Assembly: GCA_021156265.1 (NCBI GenBank)
Contig: JAJNBR010000025.1
Coordinates: 1-18,279 of the forward strand
Source of the DNA: Flavipsychrobacter sp.
GTDB taxonomy: Bacteria > Bacteroidota > Bacteroidia > Chitinophagales > Chitinophagaceae
Direction: 5' to 3'
DNA: 18,279 bases
Shown here: positions 1 through 7,407 of the stretch, piece after piece
Layout of the letters: every line of letters begins with the position of its first letter
How positions within the stretch are numbered: the stretch's first letter is position 1
Translations under genes and position numbers: made by a program
Notes under the pieces: generated by a model
The model's database searches: none
Told to the model about the DNA's origin: nothing
What the model saw: the letters and a program-made list of their open reading frames with translations, nothing else

Positions 1-54
1 AGGTGCCAGCAGCAGCGGAAAATCACCCAGTTCTATTTGCCCGATCTTAGACAT
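1..54 (-). CDS. dusB: tRNA-dihydrouridine synthase, N-terminal fragment (cut by window edge)
   Basis: Only the first 18 codons are present, read leftward from an ATG at 54. They translate to MSKIGQIELGDFPLLLAP, which matches the typical start of Bacteroidota DusB-type enzymes (a K-I-G-x-I-E-L then P-L-L-L-A-P pattern leading into the FMN-binding barrel). Family members reduce uridines in tRNA D-loops using FMN and NADPH. The fragment ends before any catalytic residue, so the assignment rests on this N-terminal signature and on a well-placed promoter element (63-70) just upstream. It is divergent from kup. Another Dus subgroup is possible. Confidence 0.72.
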   Translation of the reverse strand, partial: MSKIGQIELGDFPLLLAP

Positions 55-62
55 TTGAGGCG

Positions 63-70
63 CAAAATTA
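63..70 (-). promoter_or_regulatory. Bacteroidota -7 promoter element for the dus gene
   Basis: On the minus strand this reads TAATTTTG, an exact match to the Bacteroidota -7 consensus TAnnTTTG. It lies 8 bases upstream of the predicted dus ATG, so the 5' leader would be very short. A TTTG that could serve as the -33 element lies at 96-99, but the 25-base spacing is longer than usual. Element seen directly; activity inferred. Confidence 0.5.
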
Positions 71-164
71 CGGATATAAGTGCTATATATACAGCCAAAA
101 TCCGCTGATATGAATATTTTAACTAAAGACTCGTTAATAGTAGAAAAGTATATTGTGTTTGGCA

Positions 165-172
165 TAACTTTG
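165..172 (+). promoter_or_regulatory. Bacteroidota -7 promoter element for kup
   Basis: TAACTTTG matches the TAnnTTTG consensus exactly and would give a leader of roughly 25-30 bases before the GTG start at 204. No good TTTG -33 box is seen at the expected distance. The divergent dus element lies about 95 bases away, so 55-203 is best read as a shared divergent promoter region. Confidence 0.45.
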
Positions 173-203
173 GCCGCTGAAACTGACATAACCACAAACA
201 TCC

Positions 204-2165
204 GTGGGTAGCACAAATCTGAATAAAGCTTCGCTGGCCGGTTTACTTATAGCTCTGGGAATCATCTATGGCGACATCGGTACCTCTCCGCTCTACGTTT
301 TCAACGCGATATGCAATGGCAAAGAGATCAGCGACCTTCTAATAATAGGCAGCCTTTCCTGTATTATCTGGACGCTAACGCTACAGACAACAGTAAAATA
401 TGTGCTGTTGACCTTAAGGGCCGATAACAAGGGTGAGGGTGGAACATTTGCCCTGTTCGCGCTGGTGCGGCGGCACGGAAAATGGACGGTCTTTCCAGCT
501 ATGGTAGGCGGCGCCACCTTGTTGGCCGATGGTATGATTACTCCTCCGATCTCGGTGACGTCTGCAGTGGAGGGATTGAAAAACATTCCATTAATGAGCC
601 ACATTTCAGACCAGTCCATTGTCACGATCGTGATCACGATCCTGACTGGTGTGTTCTTTACCCAGCAGTTCGGCACGGCGTCTATCGGTAAGGCTTTTGG
701 CCCTGTCATGCTGCTTTGGTTTACGATGCTGGCAGTATTGGGCATTACGCACATAAGTGATGACTGGGCGATCTTAAAAGCATTCAATCCGTATTATGGG
801 TTTAAGTTGCTTTCTGAATACCCCAGCGGGTTTTGGATATTAGGTGCGGTATTCCTGTGTACAACTGGTGCGGAAGCGCTTTATTCAGATATGGGGCATT
901 GCGGCCGGCAAAACATCCGCATTTCGTGGATATTTGTAAAATCCTGCCTGATACTTACCTACCTGGGGCAAGGTGCATGGCTCCTGGGGCATAAAGGAGA
1001 GGTCTGGTCGTCTGAAGGTGCAAACCCGTTCTATGGTCTGATGCCGCAGTGGTTCCTGCTGCCGGGCATCATTATTGCGACCATTACCGCCATCATCGCT
1101 AGCCAGGCCATGATCTCGGCATCTTTCACGCTGATAAGTGAGGCTGTAAAACTGAATGTATGGCCTAAGCTGAAGATCAACTATCCAACCATCGAACGCG
1201 GCCAGATCTTCATACCGGGTATCAATTTGCTTTTATTTGCCGGTTGCGTCGTTATCGTACTTGTGTTCCAAAAATCATCGCGCATGGAGGCCGCCTACGG
1301 CCTGGCCATCACGCTATGCATGATGATGACTTCGGCGCTGTTTGCCTATTACATGTTTATCCGCCGCGTGCCCATCGTGTGGATAGCCGCTTACCTGATC
1401 GTATTTCCAACGATCGAGATGGCGTTCCTGATCGCCAATCTTGAAAAATTCCCGCATGGTGGTTATATGGCCCTTATCGCTGCTGGCGCCTTATTCCTGG
1501 TAATGCTGATTTGGTTCAAGGCCCGCAAGATCAAAAACAGGTATGTTGAATTTGTGCGGCTGGAAGATTATGTGCCTATCATACAGGAGCTGAGCAATGA
1601 CCGTACCATACCCAAATACTCAACCCACTTGGTGTACCTCACGAGTGCGAACAATCCCAAAGAGATAGAGCATAAGATCATTTTTTCCATTCTTTACCGT
1701 AAGCCAAAACGCGCGGATATCTATTGGTTTGTACACGTGGATGTACTAGATGACCCGTACACAATGGAGTATGTGGTGCAAACAATTATTCCGAACGAGA
1801 TCATCAGGGTAGAATTCCGCCTTGGTTTCCGCGTCGAGCATCGTATACAAATGATGTTCAGGAAAGTGGTGGAGGAAATGGTGCAGAACAAAGAGGTGAA
1901 TATTGTGAGCCGTTACGAGTCGCTGAGCAAGAACAATGTAATGGGTGATTTCCGGTTCATCATCATGGAGAAATTCCTGTCGCGTGATAATGAGTTGCCT
2001 TTCCTGGAAAAACTGATGATGCGTGGGTACTTCATACTAAAGAAGATAAGTCTGTCCGAAGAACGTGCCTTCGGTCTCGACTCGTCGGATGTTACGTTGG
2101 AGAAATACCCGATCATCGTATCCCCTATTTCCGAGATCAATCTTAAGCGTCTCGAAGACGAATAA
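204..2165 (+). CDS. kup: Kup family potassium uptake transporter
   Basis: A 653-residue inner-membrane K+ transporter of the KUP/HAK/KT family, which imports potassium probably as K+/H+ symport. The N-terminal signature GIIYGDIGTSPLYV is at residues 19-32, followed by the family's GEGGTFAL motif at 78-85. About a dozen hydrophobic segments fill residues 10-440, and a hydrophilic cytoplasmic domain runs from about 440 to 653. The length is close to that of E. coli Kup. The start is GTG at 204: a TAA stop lies in frame at 189-191, there is no in-frame ATG between, and the conserved region begins only ten residues in. The gene is transcribed alone, away from dus, and ends in a terminator at 2170-2195. 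No riboswitch-like leader is visible. Confidence 0.95.
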   Translation: MGSTNLNKASLAGLLIALGIIYGDIGTSPLYVFNAICNGKEISDLLIIGSLSCIIWTLTLQTTVKYVLLTLRADNKGEGGTFALFALVRRHGKWTVFPAMVGGATLLADGMITPPISVTSAVEGLKNIPLMSHISDQSIVTIVITILTGVFFTQQFGTASIGKAFGPVMLLWFTMLAVLGITHISDDWAILKAFNPYYGFKLLSEYPSGFWILGAVFLCTTGAEALYSDMGHCGRQNIRISWIFVKSCLILTYLGQGAWLLGHKGEVWSSEGANPFYGLMPQWFLLPGIIIATITAIIASQAMISASFTLISEAVKLNVWPKLKINYPTIERGQIFIPGINLLLFAGCVVIVLVFQKSSRMEAAYGLAITLCMMMTSALFAYYMFIRRVPIVWIAAYLIVFPTIEMAFLIANLEKFPHGGYMALIAAGALFLVMLIWFKARKIKNRYVEFVRLEDYVPIIQELSNDRTIPKYSTHLVYLTSANNPKEIEHKIIFSILYRKPKRADIYWFVHVDVLDDPYTMEYVVQTIIPNEIIRVEFRLGFRVEHRIQMMFRKVVEEMVQNKEVNIVSRYESLSKNNVMGDFRFIIMEKFLSRDNELPFLEKLMMRGYFILKKISLSEERAFGLDSSDVTLEKYPIIVSPISEINLKRLEDE

Positions 2166-2169
2166 AAAT

Positions 2170-2195
2170 AGTCCCGCGTATGCGGGACTTTATAT
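2170..2195 (+). terminator. Rho-independent terminator of kup
   Basis: An inverted repeat AGTCCCGC (2170-2177) and GCGGGACT (2182-2189), with a GTAT loop, begins four bases after the kup stop codon and is followed by TTATATT. An eight-base-pair GC-rich stem plus a T-rich tail is a canonical intrinsic terminator. Confidence 0.85.
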
Positions 2196-2218
2196 TAATA
2201 TCGGCTTTCCGGCCTACG

Positions 2219-2252
2219 TTATTTTCGGGCTTCTATAACCCGTATAAAATAA
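2219..2252 (-). terminator. Possible terminator of the leftward small gene
   Basis: TTATTTTCGGG (2219-2229) pairs with CCCG (2239-2242) and, after a three-base bulge, AAAATAA (2246-2252). On the minus strand it lies shortly after the stop codon at 2279-2281. The GC part is only four pairs and no clean T tract follows, so this is a weak call. Confidence 0.3.
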
Positions 2253-2278
2253 ACCGTGCCAGCCTTTGGCGGAGCGGA

Positions 2279-2644
2279 TCAGAGTAGCGTAGAGAACGGA
2301 AAATCAAGCGATTGTTCGATCACGTAGGTGCGCAGGTCTTTGAATATCTCGAATTGGGCCTTTAGTTGTGGATGGTTAAGGCGGGCAACCAGGAGGATGT
2401 CATATTCTTCGATCCGATGTTTTGGTGTTCTATACACCTTTCCATGCGGGAGCTTTTGTACGCGGTATTCGCTGATTACCTCATCTCTCTTTCCGAATGT
2501 GTGAATGATCAACGCCTCGATCTTACCTAAGCCGGGATTAGACAGATCATAATAACCGTCCACGAGGTATTGATAATGGGAGCAGATCTTTGTGGCCTCA
2601 GGTAATGACAATGGCTGTAACATGGTTAATACTGGTTGTCCCAT
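2279..2644 (-). CDS. Small protein of unknown function
   Basis: A 121-residue soluble protein that I do not recognise. It has no signal peptide, membrane segment or cysteine-rich motif; it is a mixed alpha/beta-looking sequence with a central charged stretch (residues 50-75) and a hydrophobic C-terminus. I chose the ATG at 2644 (MGQPVLTML). A TTG seven codons further upstream also opens the frame, but it overlaps the likely -7 element at 2663-2670. A second ATG at 2623 is possible. The gene is leftward, convergent with kup, and downstream of the large SBBP gene. It appears to have its own promoter, so it need not share the neighbour's function. Confidence 0.65.
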   Translation of the reverse strand: MGQPVLTMLQPLSLPEATKICSHYQYLVDGYYDLSNPGLGKIEALIIHTFGKRDEVISEYRVQKLPHGKVYRTPKHRIEEYDILLVARLNHPQLKAQFEIFKDLRTYVIEQSLDFPFSTLL

Positions 2645-2662
2645 AACATTTGGTTTACAAGG

Positions 2663-2686
2663 CAAACCTAATGTTAGTACAAACCG
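2663..2686 (-). promoter_or_regulatory. Likely promoter of the small unknown gene
   Basis: On the minus strand, TAGGTTTG (2663-2670) matches TAnnTTTG exactly and is followed 18 bases later by the ATG at 2644. A TTTG lies only 9 bases upstream of it (2680-2683 on the plus strand). A TTTC about 19 bases upstream is at a better distance for a -33 box. The element also argues that the TTG at 2665 is not the start codon. Confidence 0.4.
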
Positions 2687-2711
2687 TACGAAAGCGTATT
2701 AGGCCCCTTGC

Positions 2712-2734
2712 ACGGGGGGTATAATTACCCCCGT
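2712..2734. other. GC-rich hairpin in the gap between two leftward genes
   Basis: ACGGGGG (2712-2718) can pair with CCCCCGT (2728-2734). An alternative register pairs GGGGGTA with TACCCCC around a TAAT loop. It sits 20 bases after the stop codon of the SBBP gene and just before the promoter of the small gene. No T tract follows on the minus strand, so a terminator call is tentative; it could be a regulatory or mRNA-stabilising structure. Confidence 0.4.
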
Positions 2735-2753
2735 ATATATTGGACTACTATGG

Positions 2754-5630
2754 TTAGTTTTTTAGAAATCTGACGGTTGTTTGTCCGTCAGCAGACGATA
2801 AATGCAAAAAATAGAAGCCGGTTTGCAGCTCTTTTACTGGTATTGAACTCGGGGTTTGACCTCGTAGCATGGTCTGGCCGTGCAGGTTGCAAATGGTAAA
2901 ATCTACCGTTGTCTTTAGTCCGTCGATCATGAGGAGATCTTTTACGGGGTTGGGATAACACCGTAATTGCCTTGTAGAAGTATCGATCAAGCGAACGGGA
3001 AAGTTGACCAGTAAATTGAGCATAGCTGAGTCAGGGCATAATGACGTTGGGCTTCCGCTAACTTTCACCTTCACCTCGGCCGGGCCAGCCTGTGTCCATT
3101 TTATCAGGACATTTTCGGTTCCTTGTCCTGATTGGATCGTACCACCCAACACTGACCATTGATAAATAGCGCCGGTCTGCATCGGTGTACTGTACGTTGC
3201 CGTGTCTTTCTGTTGCAGTGTCATATTGCCGGAAATAGTTGGTGTGACTATCTGCGCTGGTTCGCTGATGACGGGATTTACTGTTGCCATGCAGCCATTG
3301 TCATCAATAGCCGCTAGGGTATACGTGCCGGGAGCCAGGTTTTTGAATGTGTCAGTCGACTGGAAACTCCCCACCGACCCAAGTTTATAGAGATAAGGCT
3401 GCATGCCATTAACTCCTGTCACCGATATAATACCATCGGTATTGCCATAACAGGTTACATCTTTTACTGTGGCATTTATCGAAAACGAGAAGATGTTGCA
3501 CGATCTGAACCGGGCAATGAAGGCATCAGTTCCACCACCTTGAGTCGACTGGTGCGTAGCAGTCGTTGCTATTCCCGTTGGCGAAAGCGTAAAGCCGGTG
3601 AGGTATGCATTTTCCTGGGTATCGACAGCGATTGATTCGGAAACCTCTATGTCTGTACCTCCGTAGTAGCTTGCCCACACGCGCACGCCGCCGCTATTGA
3701 ATTTGACAAGAAATGCATCAAGGTTTGTGCCGTTCAAGTTGGTTTGAAACGCATTGTTTGTAGCAATGCCGTTGGTGCTAAAAGTGTAGCCGCAGGTATA
3801 TACATTGCCATTCTTGTCGGTGGTGACGGCGCTGATCAGATCACCATCTGTACCTCCGTAATATGTTGCCCATTGCAGTACGCCCGAAGTGTTGAACTTT
3901 GCCAGGAACCCGTCTTCGCCGCCATTGATAACAGGCGCAGGCTGATGCGATAAGGCTGTTGCAATACCGTTTGATGAAAACGTAGAACCAGCAAAATAGA
4001 CGTTGCCCGAGCCATCGACAGCAAGCTTTTCTCCGTCCACTCTTTCTTCACCTTTTGATCCGCCATAGTAGGTGCCCCATACCAGTCCGCCATTACTATT
4101 ATACTTCTGCAGGAAATAGTCTGTTGTATCGCCGCCATAAGTAGTTTGGTGCGCGCCGGGTGTGATGAGATTGTTGTTTGTCGGTTGATAGGTCAATCCT
4201 GCAATAAAAACATTTCCCGAGGCATCGGCGGACACTGCATAACCTTCATCGAGGTTGGTCGATCCGGCGTATGTACCCCAGATGGGAAAGCCGGTGAATG
4301 AATATTTGACCAAAAACGCATCGGCTACTCCGGCCATCGACCCTTGATTGGCGCCGGTGGTAGGAATACCCAATGTCGAGGCTGTAGCCCCGGTTACGTA
4401 AATGGTAGATACTGGGCCTGCTGTGCTGATGGCAACGCTGCTGGCATATTCAATATTGCTGCCACCCAAATAAGTACCAAACTGAAGCGAACCTGAACTG
4501 TTGAATTTCGCAAGAAAGCCATCATAGGCCCCGCCGAAAGTGTTTTGGGAAGAAGTGGCAGTTGCAATGCCCGTTGTTGAATTTGTTTGTCCCACAATAC
4601 ACACTGTACCTGCAATGGTGGCTGTACCAAGCGCCATGTCTGTGCCGGCACCGCCATAATACGTAGCCCATTGGCGTATTCCTGCACGGTTGAGTTTTGC
4701 CAGAAATGCATCGCTGTTGCCGGCGATGGCTGTTTGATAGGCCCCGCTGGTAGCGATATTGCTTCCCGACAGCGTCGAACCTGCTACATAAATATCTCCA
4801 CCATCAATTACGATATCGTTCCCTCTGTCATCACCACCGCCACCATAATATGTGCCCCAGGCAATATCAGGGGTAGGGTCTATAATGAGCGTTTTGGTTT
4901 TATCGTAAGAAGGAATGGTGTAGTTAATCACCCCGGGTGTTATTTGTCTATAAGATATGCTCAGGCGTTGTCCCGTTTCTTCGATAAAGCTCGCGGGAAT
5001 ATTCTCAGCAAGTTCGCCGTGTGTTGTCTTGTTGATAACTCTGCCATGCTCTATGCGTGTGTCGATCGCTCCTGAGTATTTCATTTGTATCATCGATGCA
5101 TCGGCGCCCGGATGCACAATGAAATTGTACTCAACTGCCTTGTCGCTCGACCCCGTCACAAACTCAAGATCAATGCCGGGGTAAATGTCTATATAGGTTA
5201 GTTTTTTGAAATGACGGAGGTTTTCGAAGCGGCCTGTTTCAGTGTAATAGTTGATAACGTCGTTTGAGGGAGATTCGGCATAGATCCTCGGATTTTGATT
5301 TGCATCTTGGAAGCTGATGTCAATTCTGTGAAAGCTATATATGCAAGCTTCATTCTGTGGGTTGTTCAGGCGATTCGCATCGGAAGCAAATTTTAAAGTT
5401 GGTTTGGCCTTTGAAGGGACAGCGTAAGCATCGTAGCTAAAGCCATTCGCGCGAAGTTGTATGTTCAGTCCGGGAGTATTCAGCAGATATTTTACCTGGG
5501 AGTTGGGTGTGCGATTTTGATCAGTGATCTGCCCCTTGTTTTCGATGAAGGCAAATTGCAGATCGTTTTTGGCAACACCGGATAGGGCCCAAAGGCAGAG
5601 GGCGAATAGTGAAAAGTAGAACTTTCTCAT
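2754..5630 (-). CDS. Secreted SBBP-repeat beta-propeller protein with T9SS type A sorting domain
   Basis: A 958-residue predicted surface protein. Residues 1-20 form a signal peptide (cleavage near SGVA/KND). Residues 25-255 resemble the DUF7948-type domain that usually precedes SBBP repeats (FIENKGQ near 28-34). Seven repeats follow, each opening with W-[GA]-[TS]-Y-Y-G-G or a close variant at residues 258, 321, 384, 451, 518, 587 and 652 and closing with D-x-F-L-x-K-[FY]-N. Seven such units are expected to form one closed seven-bladed beta-propeller. Residues 715-795 look like an SprB repeat (DVTCYGNTDG, then LAPGTYT and DDNGC). Residues 796-876 are a PKD/Ig-like segment. Residues 888-958 form the T9SS sorting domain (CYPNPVKDLL). 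The T9SS machinery would carry it across the outer membrane, and the tail is normally removed. The ligand is unknown; no catalytic motif is visible. It is monocistronic by position, with terminator-like hairpins on both sides. Confidence 0.88.
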   Translation of the reverse strand: MRKFYFSLFALCLWALSGVAKNDLQFAFIENKGQITDQNRTPNSQVKYLLNTPGLNIQLRANGFSYDAYAVPSKAKPTLKFASDANRLNNPQNEACIYSFHRIDISFQDANQNPRIYAESPSNDVINYYTETGRFENLRHFKKLTYIDIYPGIDLEFVTGSSDKAVEYNFIVHPGADASMIQMKYSGAIDTRIEHGRVINKTTHGELAENIPASFIEETGQRLSISYRQITPGVINYTIPSYDKTKTLIIDPTPDIAWGTYYGGGGDDRGNDIVIDGGDIYVAGSTLSGSNIATSGAYQTAIAGNSDAFLAKLNRAGIRQWATYYGGAGTDMALGTATIAGTVCIVGQTNSTTGIATATSSQNTFGGAYDGFLAKFNSSGSLQFGTYLGGSNIEYASSVAISTAGPVSTIYVTGATASTLGIPTTGANQGSMAGVADAFLVKYSFTGFPIWGTYAGSTNLDEGYAVSADASGNVFIAGLTYQPTNNNLITPGAHQTTYGGDTTDYFLQKYNSNGGLVWGTYYGGSKGEERVDGEKLAVDGSGNVYFAGSTFSSNGIATALSHQPAPVINGGEDGFLAKFNTSGVLQWATYYGGTDGDLISAVTTDKNGNVYTCGYTFSTNGIATNNAFQTNLNGTNLDAFLVKFNSGGVRVWASYYGGTDIEVSESIAVDTQENAYLTGFTLSPTGIATTATHQSTQGGGTDAFIARFRSCNIFSFSINATVKDVTCYGNTDGIISVTGVNGMQPYLYKLGSVGSFQSTDTFKNLAPGTYTLAAIDDNGCMATVNPVISEPAQIVTPTISGNMTLQQKDTATYSTPMQTGAIYQWSVLGGTIQSGQGTENVLIKWTQAGPAEVKVKVSGSPTSLCPDSAMLNLLVNFPVRLIDTSTRQLRCYPNPVKDLLMIDGLKTTVDFTICNLHGQTMLRGQTPSSIPVKELQTGFYFLHLSSADGQTTVRFLKN

Positions 5631-5670
5631 TAGCCGAAGTTATTATATTACCGGCTAACAGGCAAGGCAA

Positions 5671-5702
5671 AAAGAAAAGGAGTCTTACGACTCCTTTTCT
5701 TT
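5671..5702 (-). terminator. Terminator of the phoH-like gene, with the stop codon in its loop
   Basis: A perfect 14-base inverted repeat pairs 5671-5684 with 5689-5702 around the four-base loop 5685-5688. On the minus strand the stem ends in a T-rich arm (CTCCTTTTCTTT), as expected for an intrinsic terminator. The TAA stop of the PhoH reading frame (5685-5687) lies inside the loop, so the last codons form one arm of the stem. It separates phoH from the SBBP gene that starts at 5630. Confidence 0.85.
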
Positions 5703-6713
5703 ATTAGTTCCAAGATTTCTGTACTGATTTTTATTTTCCTGCTCGCGTTCTTCTTCGCGCTCCTGCTCTTTATCGTAAGCTTTGATGATATGCTTCACCA
5801 GTCGGTGACGCACCACATCCGATTCATCAAGATGAATATGAGCGATGCCTTCGATGTTCTGCAATATCCTGTTTGCTTTCGCAAGACCTGATCTCTGATT
5901 CTTCGGTAGATCTATCTGTGTCAGGTCACCGGTAATAATGGCCTTGGCAGATGCGCCGATACGTGTCAGGAACATTTTCAACTGCAGGTCAGTAGCATTT
6001 TGAGCCTCATCAAGGATGATGAACGAATTATCGAGCGTACGACCGCGCATGTATGCCAGCGGTGCAATTTCAATGATACGGTTAGCCATGTAGTAATTCA
6101 ACTTGTCCGATGGTATCATATCATCCAATGCATCGTATAGCGGGCGCAGGTACGGATCGATCTTTTCCTTCAGGTCGCCCGGTAAGAAACCGAGACTTTC
6201 ACCAGCTTCCACAGCTGGGCGTGTCAGAATGATCTTACGTACTGCCTTATTCTTAAGCGCGCGTACGGCTAATGCAACCGCCGTATACGTTTTACCGGTA
6301 CCCGCAGGACCGATCGCGAATATGATATCGTTTTTCTCCGATACAGACGCCAGTAATTTCTGATTCTGTGTCTTTGCCCGGATCACTTTTCCGTTCGGGC
6401 CAAAAACAAGAATATCGTTGTTGTTAGCGTCATCCTTTATTATCGCTGATTCACCGGTTTCGTCATCGCCCAGTATCTCAGAAAAATAATTTTCAGATAA
6501 ATGGCCATTACGTTCCAGGTACTTTATTACCTGGCTGATGCGGGTTTGGGCGTTTTCTACTTCGTCGGGCTGGCCGGATAGTTTTATTTGGCTGCCCCGA
6601 GACAATATTTTCAGTAGAGGAAATTTCTTTTTCAGAATATCAAACTTGCTGTTGTTTACTCCAAAAAACTCGATCGGATTGATCGTCTCCAGATTGATGA
6701 TTGCTTCTGTCAA
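5685..6713 (-). CDS. phoH: PhoH family ATPase
   Basis: A 342-residue cytoplasmic P-loop ATPase of the PhoH/PhoL type, a family linked to RNA metabolism and, in some bacteria, phosphate starvation. Residues 1-70 form a KH-like N-terminal region (IKLSGQPDEVENA at 43-55). The Walker A motif GPAGTGKT is at 135-142, with Walker B FIILDEAQN at 231-239 and the conserved TGDLTQIDLP at 261-270. The C-terminus is a highly charged tail rich in E, K and Q (315-342). The predicted start is TTG at 6713: no in-frame ATG lies just upstream, GGAG precedes it by four bases, and MTEAIINLETINPIEFFGV fits family N-termini. A near-consensus -7 element lies at 6740-6747. It follows purE by 68 bases in the same direction, so some read-through is possible. 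Confidence 0.93.
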   Translation of the reverse strand: MTEAIINLETINPIEFFGVNNSKFDILKKKFPLLKILSRGSQIKLSGQPDEVENAQTRISQVIKYLERNGHLSENYFSEILGDDETGESAIIKDDANNNDILVFGPNGKVIRAKTQNQKLLASVSEKNDIIFAIGPAGTGKTYTAVALAVRALKNKAVRKIILTRPAVEAGESLGFLPGDLKEKIDPYLRPLYDALDDMIPSDKLNYYMANRIIEIAPLAYMRGRTLDNSFIILDEAQNATDLQLKMFLTRIGASAKAIITGDLTQIDLPKNQRSGLAKANRILQNIEGIAHIHLDESDVVRHRLVKHIIKAYDKEQEREEEREQENKNQYRNLGTNKEKES

Positions 6714-6739
6714 TTTGCTCCAGGTTTTATGGTTAATAA

Positions 6740-6747
6740 TAAAGTTA
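6740..6747 (-). promoter_or_regulatory. Possible -7 element for the phoH-like gene
   Basis: On the minus strand this reads TAACTTTA, seven of eight positions of TAnnTTTG, 26 bases upstream of the TTG start. No TTTG -33 box is visible at the usual spacing. Confidence 0.3.
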
Positions 6748-6781
6748 GAAAATATTGTGCCGCGGGGCTGTTAACCTATTG

Positions 6782-7237
6782 TCAAATCCGGTATCCGCCG
6801 TCCTTGAAAGCTTCCAGTTTTTCCGCAATTGCCGTATCAGAGAGCGCAAACATGCGCGCGCAAAGTACCGCTGCGTTACGGGCGCCGGCCTTACCAACAG
6901 CCAAAGTGCCAACGGGCAAACCAGCCGGCATCTGTACGATACTGTAAAGTGCGTCAATACCGCCCGGCAAACCGCCATCCAGGGGAACGCCTAAAACGGG
7001 CAGAGAAGTATAAGCAGCACATACGCCTGGTAGGGCTGCCGCCATACCTGCAGCTGCTACCACGGCGCCATAGCCGTTCTCTTTAGCTGTTACCATTAGT
7101 TCCCTTACTTTGTCAGGATTACGATGTGCAGATGCAACTACCATGTTGTTTTCGATGCCGAACCAGTTAAGCCAGTTGTGGCATTCAGACATTACACCTT
7201 CGTCGGTTTGCGACCCCATAATAATGAGTACTTTCAT
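6782..7237 (-). CDS. purE: 5-(carboxyamino)imidazole ribonucleotide mutase (PurE)
   Basis: A 151-residue PurE that performs the carboxyl transfer making CAIR in de novo purine synthesis, normally as a cytoplasmic octamer. The N-terminal phosphate-binding loop GSQTD is at 8-12 and the catalytic-loop SAHRNPD is at 36-42. The next family loop reads AAGMAAALPGV at 62-72, followed by LPVLGVPL (79-86), SIVQMPAGLPV (99-109) and AGARNAAVL (117-125). The length is normal for bacterial PurE. The usual His of the AAHLPG loop is Ala68 here. purK is not adjacent: the upstream neighbour is a divergent dehydrogenase and downstream is phoH. The start is ATG at 7237. A weak -7-like TATATTTT lies on the minus strand at 7268-7275. 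Confidence 0.92.
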   Translation of the reverse strand: MKVLIIMGSQTDEGVMSECHNWLNWFGIENNMVVASAHRNPDKVRELMVTAKENGYGAVVAAAGMAAALPGVCAAYTSLPVLGVPLDGGLPGGIDALYSIVQMPAGLPVGTLAVGKAGARNAAVLCARMFALSDTAIAEKLEAFKDGGYRI

Positions 7238-7383
7238 TCTTTCTGTACTTTTTACTGTTATGAAATTAAAATATAAAGCTTGTTATTTCCCAGCGCTTGC
7301 CTCTTTTAGTTATTAACCTTTGTGTATATCTTTTGCTAGGTTTTAGCGCTGTTTTTGGTTTATTATTAGTGCTGTTTACAAAT

Positions 7384-7391
7384 TACCTTTG
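7384..7391 (+). promoter_or_regulatory. Bacteroidota -7 promoter element for the SDR gene
   Basis: TACCTTTG is an exact TAnnTTTG match 16 bases upstream of the ATG at 7408. A TTTA at 7359-7362 (21-base spacing) or TTTG at 7354-7357 (26-base spacing) may act as the -33 element. Its position rules out the long upstream extension of the reading frame as coding. Confidence 0.5.
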
Positions 7392-7407
7392 CCTCCTTGA
7401 ACCAACT

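Noticed and set aside
293..787. 164-codon open frame on the minus strand inside kup
   Set aside because: It is the antisense shadow of a strongly conserved transporter gene; the translation has no family resemblance.
2645..2665. TTG start at 2665 for the small unknown gene
   Set aside because: It falls inside the likely -7 promoter element, and a good ATG follows at 2644.
3480..4880. Regularly spaced similar DNA segments that could suggest a CRISPR or satellite array
   Set aside because: Spacing of about 190-205 bases and degenerate identity match protein blades in one long frame, not short identical repeats with unique spacers.
4587..5075. 162-codon plus-strand frame and other frames within the SBBP gene
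   Set aside because: They are antisense or shifted frames of repeat-encoding DNA; their repetitiveness merely mirrors the blades.
7297..7407. In-frame TTG at 7297 giving the SDR a 37-residue hydrophobic N-terminal extension resembling a membrane anchor
   Set aside because: The region contains an exact TAnnTTTG promoter element at 7384-7391, the SDR fold begins right after the ATG at 7408, and the hydrophobicity is explained by T-rich promoter DNA.
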